DNA of 64,000 bases, taken from Boseongicola sp. SB0665_bin_10 (GTDB lineage Bacteria; Pseudomonadota; Alphaproteobacteria; Rhodobacterales; Rhodobacteraceae). The notes below the pieces were generated by a model, which worked only from the letters and a program-made list of their open reading frames with translations, searched no databases and was not told the origin of the DNA. The stretch is taken from positions 62,001 to 126,000 of the forward strand of contig VXSG01000096.1 of assembly GCA_009838075.1 (NCBI GenBank). The letters are read 5' to 3'. Positions 53,695 to 60,240 of this stretch are shown piece by piece; the stretch's first letter is position 1, and each line of letters opens with the position of its first letter. A program made the position numbers and the translations under genes.

Positions 53695-54249
53695 AGTACG
53701 CCTGTTTGACACCGACTTCGCTTGCGGCATTCGATGCTCGCCAGAGGCGTCGGAAAATTTACGATGCTCCCGGGTAGACATGACAAAGACAGACATGCGG
53801 TGATGAAGTCCTTATCTCCCCAGTCCTTGAATTCAAAGTGCCGAAGACTCGAACTCTGGGAACGTCAAGATAGGCGAGGCAATGAAGCCTCGCCAAGTTT
53901 TGAAGAATTCCTACTTCACAAGTGTTGCAATTGCTAGTGTAAGAACTGCAATTGTCTTCAAGTCAACGACAATGACAATCATTGTTCGCCTCCAGATTGG
54001 AAGTGGCTAGGACCAAATTTAGAGAAGTCTTTGCACATATCTGACGATAGTCCCGAGCTTGCCACTAAGCTGGGCACTTCAATCATAGAACCTATCCTGA
54101 TTCGTTTGACGGGACTAGAAGGATCTCGACAACGGTTGCTCTGGACTTCTTGCTGCGAGTGATCGTCTGCGATAGGATGGTGGCGAGCTGAGCCATAGGG
54201 CGAGGTCATCTCATCATGGGTCGCTCATTGACATGAAGGGAGATCTATC
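53695..54249. other. Intergenic region after the Hhe-like gene
   Basis: About 550 bases without a supported gene, AT-richer than average. It contains a terminator-like hairpin (53,873-53,894) and, at its right end, a GAAGGGAGA ribosome-binding site for the next gene. Confidence 0.5.
53873..53894 (+). terminator. Terminator-like hairpin downstream of the Hhe-like gene
   Basis: GGCGAGGC (53,873-53,880), 6-base loop AATGAA, GCCTCGCC (53,887-53,894), followed by AAGTTTTG. Perfect 8-bp GC-rich stem in an AT-rich setting, about 180 bases after the stop codon. Confidence 0.55.
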
Positions 54250-54624
54250 ATGGACGCACTTAATGACTTTAATTTTGAGCATCTTGCCGCAGCTATCTTG
54301 GTATGGCTGTTCGTCTCTCTGATCGTCGAAGAGTTGTGCAATGTGCTTTTCAAGTGGAAGCTCTATGCGCAATCTGGGCTGAACAACAAGGGCTTCAAAA
54401 CACCTATCATCTTTGCAATTTCCTTCGCCATATGTGCGTCCTCGGGGATCGACATCTTCCAGCTTCTTTTGGCTCCCATCAAGATCACAATTGAATCAGG
54501 CATCGTCAGCTATGCCGTGTCCGCAGCACTGTTGAACGGCGGGAGCGGTACTGTTTTTCGCTTTTTGGAACGGTTCCGCGAAGGAGCGAAAAAAGTCACG
54601 GATGGGCATGATGTCACGGTTTAA
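54250..54624 (+). CDS. Small polytopic membrane protein of unknown function
   Basis: 124 residues with a good ribosome-binding site. Three hydrophobic segments are visible (AAAILVWLFVSLIVEELCNVL; FKTPIIFAISFAICASSGIDIF; and a weaker one around SYAVSAALLNGG), then a basic tail (RFLERFREGAKK). Size and topology recall phage holins or small accessory membrane proteins, but I recognise no family. A small lipoprotein gene overlaps its 3' end, so the two are probably translated together. Confidence 0.6.
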   Translation: MDALNDFNFEHLAAAILVWLFVSLIVEELCNVLFKWKLYAQSGLNNKGFKTPIIFAISFAICASSGIDIFQLLLAPIKITIESGIVSYAVSAALLNGGSGTVFRFLERFREGAKKVTDGHDVTV

Positions 54625-54775
54625 GGCAGCCGTTGCAACAGTCACGACTCTGCCAGTTATGGCGGCGTGTTCGTTGCCTTCGGACTATGATGAAGGGACT
54701 ACGGTGCACGACCGTCCATCGTTCGCGGTGTTTCTATTCACTGCAACCCAAACTGCGGAAGTGAGTAAAATTTGA
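54608..54775 (+). CDS. Small putative lipoprotein overlapping the membrane-protein gene
   Basis: 55 residues starting at ATG 54,608, inside the last 17 bases of the previous gene. The sequence begins MMSRFKAAVATVTTLPVMAA, then CSLPSDYDEG: a basic start, hydrophobic core and lipobox-like VMAAC, then a short polar chain. The overlap suggests coupling to the membrane-protein gene. A holin followed by a tiny lipoprotein recalls phage lysis gene order (holin, spanin), but no other lysis genes are present. Too short for a secure assignment. Confidence 0.45.
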   Translation: MMSRFKAAVATVTTLPVMAACSLPSDYDEGTTVHDRPSFAVFLFTATQTAEVSKI

Positions 54776-54970
54776 AGGCGGAACAATGTGAATCTGGAGT
54801 GTGTTTAGGAAGGAAATGCGGGCATCGACCATTTTTTGTGAATAAGTGCTCATTTGTGCCCGAGAAGGTCCGAGATTGCCGTTACGGACCACCTTGAGAC
54901 AAAAGCGGACGATGGGAAAGGCACCCTAGCGACCAGCCGGACCAGTGACTGAGTTTCCTCTCTCACGTTC

Positions 54971-57499
54971 TTATTCGAAACGAGCCTGGTTGAGCCGCCA
55001 GAAAGCATCCGTGTTCTGCAGCCTGTCGTTTTCCTTTGCCAGGTCGAAGGGGATCTTTCCGTCCTCACTGCGTGCTTTCGCTTTCGCTCCTGCATCCAAG
55101 AGTGCGTCGACTGTCCGTGGGGTTCCTTGCAGTGCCGCCAAGTGAAGGGGCGTAAGCCCGTTTATCTGGCGTGCTTCAATGTCCGCCCCTGCGTCCAAAA
55201 GAGCGTTGACGGTGTCGGCAGTGCCAAAAGATGACGCGGTGTGCAGGGGGGTGAAGCCGTGACGGTCGCGGCTCATAACGTTCGCTCCGGCCTCCACAAG
55301 TGCGATTACGTTCCTAGCGTTGGTCTCTGCCGCATAGGCCAAGGGAGTGTTGCCAGCCTCGTCCCGCGCCTCGATGTCGGCCCCCCATTCCAGCAGCGCG
55401 GTGACGGCTCCGAACGTGCCCGAAAGTGAAGCCGAATGGAGGGGAGTCCGACCATGCTTGTTCCGTGCCTCAATGTTGGCTCCAGCCTTCATCAAGATCT
55501 TTATCGTCCCGTTAGTGCCGTAAGGCACCTTCGTTCCCCGAACCAGATTCAGGGGCGTGTTGCCATCGTCGGTTCGCGCCTCGACATCGCCGCCCGCTCT
55601 CCAGAGGGCATGAACGATCTCTGCGTTCTCACGGTGCGAAGCCACATGCAGGGGTGTCCAGCCAAAATTGTTGCGCGCCGTCACATTGGCCCCGGCCTCC
55701 AGCAGAAGGCCGACAGGCTCTCGATCATCCGCAGCCGCTGCAACATGCAGCGCCGTCCAGCCGTCCTCGTCCCGACGGGCCTCGATGTCGGCTCCGGCCT
55801 CCAAAAGAAGGCGCAGGGCGGCAGCGGAACGGCCTGCCGCAGCATGGTGCAGTGGCGTCCAGCCACTTTCTGTCCGGCTTTCGGGGTCGCTTCCCAACAC
55901 CAGGCAGCGCTCGACGTGCTCCGCAATTTCCTCCGGCGCCATCGGAAGGCCCGGAAAGCGAGACACGAAGAACGCCTCGCTTGACCAGTCCGCGCATCCC
56001 GGCCCTGCCAGTGTCCCCCTTCTTTCAATTTCGGGGGGAGTCACGCCCTCCACGCTTTGGGCCGTGATGTCGGCCCCCGCTGCCAGCAGCGCCTTGATTG
56101 TTCCGGCAGTGCCGGATGCAGCCGCATGATGCATAGGCGTCTCTCCCGCCCTGTCCCGAGCTTCGATGTTCGCGCCAGCCGCCAGAAGAAAATTGACTGC
56201 TTCCGGCGTGCCGCCGGCGGCAATTCCGTGCAGTGGTGTCCTGCCGTCAATGGTAAGTGCGTCGATATCGGCTCCAGCAGCCAGTAGCGCGCTTACAATC
56301 TCGGCATCCGATGCCATGTGAAGAGGTGTCAAGCCATAAGCGTCGGCCGCGATGCTGGCGTTCGCCTCAAGAAGGGCATTGACGACTTGGACGCTTTCAA
56401 ATTGGCCCACCGCAACGTGCAGAGGCGTAAGTGCTGCCATCAAGTTCTGTCCACGAATTTCCACCTGCCCCTCGAAAGTCGGTACTTCGAGGTTTGCCCC
56501 GGCGCTCAGAAGGGCTTCGACGGTCTCGTAGTTCCTCCCTTGGATCGCGAAGAGAAGGGGAGTCATCCTAAATCCATGGTCGTTCGGCACCAATGCGTCG
56601 ACGTTGGCCCCCGCCTTCAGAAGCGCGGTGACGGTCTCGGCGGAACCCGTTGACGCAGCCAGGTGCAAGGCTGTCAATCCGTCCTCTTCCACGAACCGCT
56701 CGTGAATGTCGATGCCCGACGCGATGCAACGGGCCACGAACGAAGCAGTGACGGCCCTGAAGAACCCTGGCCTCTGCCAGTCGGCACAGGAGAGGCTGCC
56801 CGGCCCCCGAAGTGCGGCGACGGACCCGGCAGTGCCTATTCGCGCTGCAAGGAGCAATGGCGTGTCCCCGAACTGGTCTCGTGCCATGGGATCGGCACCA
56901 CCCGCAAGGAGCGCCTTGACTGTCTCGGCGGAGCCGCTCGATGCTGCTATGTGCAGGGGCGTCCTGTCGAATTGGGCGAGAGCCTCGATGTTTGCACCCG
57001 CATCCAGAAGCGCCTTGACGGCCTCGGCGTTTCCGTCCGCTGCCCAATGCAAGGGCGTATTCTCAATTAGAATGCCACCGCCAGCCTCAATGTCGGCCCC
57101 TGCTGAAATCAACGCGGTGATCTTTTCCACCGAACCTACCCCTGCAGCAAAGTGCAGGGGTGTTGAATTAAGCGCGCTGACCGCCCCGACGTTCGCCCCC
57201 GCGTTCAGCAATGCGATAACCGCTTCGACTGTGCCGTACTCAACAGCCTGCATCAAAGGGGTCAGGCCACCGTTGCTGTCTTCGATATCCTCACCTGCCG
57301 CGATACAACGAAAAACTGCATTCGCGTCGGCGGCCTCAATGAAATTGTGGGTGTTCCAGTCCCGGCAGTCCGGCTCCGTTAAGTACTCGTCTTTACCCGC
57401 CGGCAACTCGCCGCCCCAAGACATGACAGGTTCGTCTCCGGCCTGGACGGTGGATGCCGCCAGCACAAGAACGACGGCCATGACGACGTTTGGTACCAT
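54971..57499 (-). CDS. Large secreted ankyrin-repeat protein
   Basis: 842 residues. A signal peptide (VVMAVVLVLAASTVQAG) directs it out of the cytoplasm. The mature protein is a solenoid of about twenty ankyrin repeats with the consensus TPLHxAA, then a helix and xALLxAGAxIEAR. Three Cys-Asp-Trp modules interrupt or cap the repeats: CRDWNTHNF (Cys45, second Cys65), CADWQRPGF and CADWSSEAF. Each is followed by an (A/V)xRC(I/L)xxG(I/S/E)D turn, dividing the protein into three blocks with potential disulfides. Secreted ankyrin proteins of this style occur in alphaproteobacteria; binding partners are unknown. On a mobile island it could be an effector or adhesion scaffold, which is speculative. 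Confidence 0.85.
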   Translation of the reverse strand: MVPNVVMAVVLVLAASTVQAGDEPVMSWGGELPAGKDEYLTEPDCRDWNTHNFIEAADANAVFRCIAAGEDIEDSNGGLTPLMQAVEYGTVEAVIALLNAGANVGAVSALNSTPLHFAAGVGSVEKITALISAGADIEAGGGILIENTPLHWAADGNAEAVKALLDAGANIEALAQFDRTPLHIAASSGSAETVKALLAGGADPMARDQFGDTPLLLAARIGTAGSVAALRGPGSLSCADWQRPGFFRAVTASFVARCIASGIDIHERFVEEDGLTALHLAASTGSAETVTALLKAGANVDALVPNDHGFRMTPLLFAIQGRNYETVEALLSAGANLEVPTFEGQVEIRGQNLMAALTPLHVAVGQFESVQVVNALLEANASIAADAYGLTPLHMASDAEIVSALLAAGADIDALTIDGRTPLHGIAAGGTPEAVNFLLAAGANIEARDRAGETPMHHAAASGTAGTIKALLAAGADITAQSVEGVTPPEIERRGTLAGPGCADWSSEAFFVSRFPGLPMAPEEIAEHVERCLVLGSDPESRTESGWTPLHHAAAGRSAAALRLLLEAGADIEARRDEDGWTALHVAAAADDREPVGLLLEAGANVTARNNFGWTPLHVASHRENAEIVHALWRAGGDVEARTDDGNTPLNLVRGTKVPYGTNGTIKILMKAGANIEARNKHGRTPLHSASLSGTFGAVTALLEWGADIEARDEAGNTPLAYAAETNARNVIALVEAGANVMSRDRHGFTPLHTASSFGTADTVNALLDAGADIEARQINGLTPLHLAALQGTPRTVDALLDAGAKAKARSEDGKIPFDLAKENDRLQNTDAFWRLNQARFE

Positions 57500-58007
57500 G
57501 GTTCAACTCTTTGGTTAGGGGACTTTGCGCCTAGCGTTGGCACATGCCCCGTCACGACGTGACCCGCTTCCGCATTTGGTCAGCTGATGCGTCCAGCATG
57601 CCAACCATTGAGAAGTCTTGCAATTCCCCTGCTCGCCCGCGATGCGGCTGTCCCAGACTGTGTGCTCGCGCTGCTGCGGTTGAAGGCAGGCGACACCTGC
57701 ATCGCTGAGGCGTACCTGTTTCGACCCTGTCAAACTTCAGGGGAATAAGCCCCAAAGTTCAACTCTTCGACATCGTGGCGGCGGTCGCAGCCGCATCGGT
57801 CGCTGGCTTGCCAGCGAAATCAGCGTGCCCCGAATTCAGGCAACTCGGCCGGGTTGGCCTTGCCCCTGGCGGATTCTCGACAAGGAACGCTGGGCAAATC
57901 GGCCGGATCAATCGGTTCGTGCGAGGCTGCCATCTCGGTTGGAGAATTGCCTGGATCGGCTTCATTGACACTGACGCCTGCATCAAGTCCTGAAAGAGAC
58001 CGAAGGG
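57500..58007. other. Intergenic region upstream of the ankyrin gene
   Basis: Lies between the ankyrin gene start and the 3' end of the next minus-strand gene. It must contain the ankyrin promoter on the minus strand, but I could not single out convincing -35/-10 elements. No gene seen. Confidence 0.4.
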
Positions 58008-59582
58008 TCACTTTCGCTTCCTTGTTCGGGCCTTGAGTGCCCGCCGTTGCTTGCGGTTCAAACGCGAGCTTTCCGGTGGCGAGCCCAGTCTCTCGAACGC
58101 GATGACCCCGTGCTCGGGAAACTCCTGCCCCCGGACTGGGCGCTCGTTCTGATTCTGGAGAACTCCTGCGGTCTTGCAGTCACTTTGGATCTTCTTTCGC
58201 TCTTGATCTGTCCATTCATGCTGCTCGACGTAAACGAGATCCTCCGAACTCTCCCGACTCTGGTCCGGAGGTTCACAGGAGATTCCTACCACGCGTCCGA
58301 GATGCGAATGGCGTTCAAGCAGACCGAGAGCATAAATCATTGCAAGAGCCGATCTTGATTTGCGGTATCCGTCGTAGCCTCCCTTGGTATCCATCCAATC
58401 GAGGTATTTCATCGTTTGGATGAAGAAGGCGGTCTCACTGGCCTCTTCGCCGGTGGGACTCATGATCACTCGCACGAACCTATCGTCGTGTTTGCCCCTT
58501 TCCAGCGCATCCGCGATCGCTTCTGAATGCAATCTACGGAAGAACCTTGGCACCAGGGCCAATTGTCGTACGCCGAGTTCAAGTTTGCGAAGATCGAAGT
58601 CTTGTCCCTCCGGCATGATCGATGTTCCATCGAGCAGATGGCTCGTGAACTTGCTGATCAAGTTGTCCCAAAGATACGAAGTCTCGTTGGCAAATTTTCT
58701 GGCTTGATACCGCGGGTCTATGACAAACTTGTCATACCGTCGGCAATCGATGGATATTGGGACCTTCCCTTCTTCGACGACAAAGTCGTGGTCACCCTCG
58801 TCGTTTATTCGAATTGCGTAGTAGGCGAGAAGGTTCTCCTCGCCATGCGCTTCGACGAGATCGCCGGATCGAACAAAGGCGGCCTTCTTCGCGAGATAGT
58901 CCGCAAAGTCGGTGACCGTGTCGAGTTCATCGATGACGATTTCAAGGGCGGCTTCGTTGAACACATGCACGAATGAACCTTCGGGATCGACATCGCCGAT
59001 GACGAACGGCTCGGGTGCGCCGTTTCGGTCCGTCCAATGGCTGTCACCCTTGACGCCCGGCCTTATGATCAAGCTACCCGAGGAGCTTCGCGTGTGCTTT
59101 CGGCAGGGTTTCGCGCTTCCGTTGGCCACCACCACTCGATGGACCTGTCGCACTTCTTCGGGCGGAAGATCGATCGGGAAAGGATCCGTGCAGTCGGGAT
59201 CAAGGAAAAGCCGCCCAGGAAACTCGGATATCCAGCGCTCGGCACCCTTCGTCTGCTTGGCCGAGTCGCGGATCGCCTTGCTTGCCCACCTCCGCCACGC
59301 GGTCTCGATGGCGCCGCCCGGCCAGCCGACGGTCTTTTCGCTGAAGATGATGACGTGCTTGCCGCAGACCACGAGCAGGTCGCAAAGTTCCTTGCCGTTG
59401 CCCTTGTCTGTTCCGCCCTGCCTCTGATCTCGATATGGGTTTGGATAGGACCAAAGGTTCAGGAACGACCTTTCTGCCAGCTTCGCGAGATAGCGTTCCG
59501 AGGCGGTTCTGCCTTCGGACTTGATCACCGGAGGTCGGAGCAGCTTCGGCCGCTCGTCGATCCCAGACGGATTTTGGGCCAA
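58008..59582 (-). CDS. Hypothetical protein with nuclease-like N-terminus, candidate defence gene
   Basis: 524 residues from TTG 59,582, with GGAG seven bases upstream. The N-terminal 90 residues carry a restriction-nuclease-like pattern: a Glu/Arg-rich helix (SERYLAKLAERSF), GGTDKGNGKELCDLLVV with Glu65 and Asp68, then HVIIFSEK with S-x-K at 81-83. This is the same FS-x-K variant seen in the nuclease at 37,397. The middle (about 200-400) is mixed alpha/beta without motifs I know. The C-terminus is strongly basic and ends in NRKQRRALKARTRKRK, a short nucleic-acid-binding type tail also seen after SEC-C motifs. Isolated on the minus strand between the ankyrin and helicase genes. A DNA- or RNA-targeting role is inferred. 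Confidence 0.55.
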   Translation of the reverse strand: MAQNPSGIDERPKLLRPPVIKSEGRTASERYLAKLAERSFLNLWSYPNPYRDQRQGGTDKGNGKELCDLLVVCGKHVIIFSEKTVGWPGGAIETAWRRWASKAIRDSAKQTKGAERWISEFPGRLFLDPDCTDPFPIDLPPEEVRQVHRVVVANGSAKPCRKHTRSSSGSLIIRPGVKGDSHWTDRNGAPEPFVIGDVDPEGSFVHVFNEAALEIVIDELDTVTDFADYLAKKAAFVRSGDLVEAHGEENLLAYYAIRINDEGDHDFVVEEGKVPISIDCRRYDKFVIDPRYQARKFANETSYLWDNLISKFTSHLLDGTSIMPEGQDFDLRKLELGVRQLALVPRFFRRLHSEAIADALERGKHDDRFVRVIMSPTGEEASETAFFIQTMKYLDWMDTKGGYDGYRKSRSALAMIYALGLLERHSHLGRVVGISCEPPDQSRESSEDLVYVEQHEWTDQERKKIQSDCKTAGVLQNQNERPVRGQEFPEHGVIAFERLGSPPESSRLNRKQRRALKARTRKRK

Positions 59583-60240
59583 TGCATCGCTCCATCAGAA
59601 CTCGCGGTCGGCACTTGATCTATGCATTCGTGGCGAGCCCTGCAAATCCGAGAGCAATCGAAGATGAATGCCGTGAATCGTCTTGAACCTCTCCGTTACG
59701 CCTGCAGGGGATGACTTTAGGTTTCAGGGAAGGTTCGCATCCTGGTGCCGCCTCGGACCAAGGCGACATCTGCATGCCATCACGAGGTCGATTTGGAGCG
59801 GGCTGCGGTGGCTCCCTCCCGTCATGGGGTCAGGTATCGGTTTTGCTCCGCGAGGCAAACAACACAGTCAGGAACGTGGTCTGGGCTCGGCTCCTGCGTG
59901 ACCCGGCATCCTCGGACGGAGACGGCCTCGGAGCAGTCGCCCGGGGGCAAATGCACCGAATTCGGAGCCGCAACTTTTGCGGCGGAGTTTGGTGAAGCTC
60001 TGGCAGCCCTTGTGCTCCGCCCAATCCCTTCATGAGTGCCCAGGTCGGTTGCTTGTGATGGTGGAGCGGGATCATTTTCCGGACCGGCCAAGAGTCGTTA
60101 GCGCGAGAGCGACCTTTGTTTGCCGTGACAACGACACTGTTGACTTGAATCCGGATCTTCCCTTCGCTAGGCAGACGCATCGTGACCGGCACCCCGGTCC
60201 GCCCTGCGTTGGAACGACAGAGACACCTGGCAGCTCTATC
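59583..60240. other. Intergenic region, no gene seen
   Basis: About 660 bases between a divergent minus-strand gene start and the 3' end of the helicase gene. Plus-strand open frames extending into the helicase gene are antisense shadows with no ribosome-binding site or family match. Confidence 0.45.

Noticed and set aside
53840-53870. A T-loop-like string (GTTCGAGTC on the minus strand) suggesting a tRNA or attachment site
   Set aside because: Flanking bases do not form a five-pair T-stem, and no anticodon or acceptor arm could be built.
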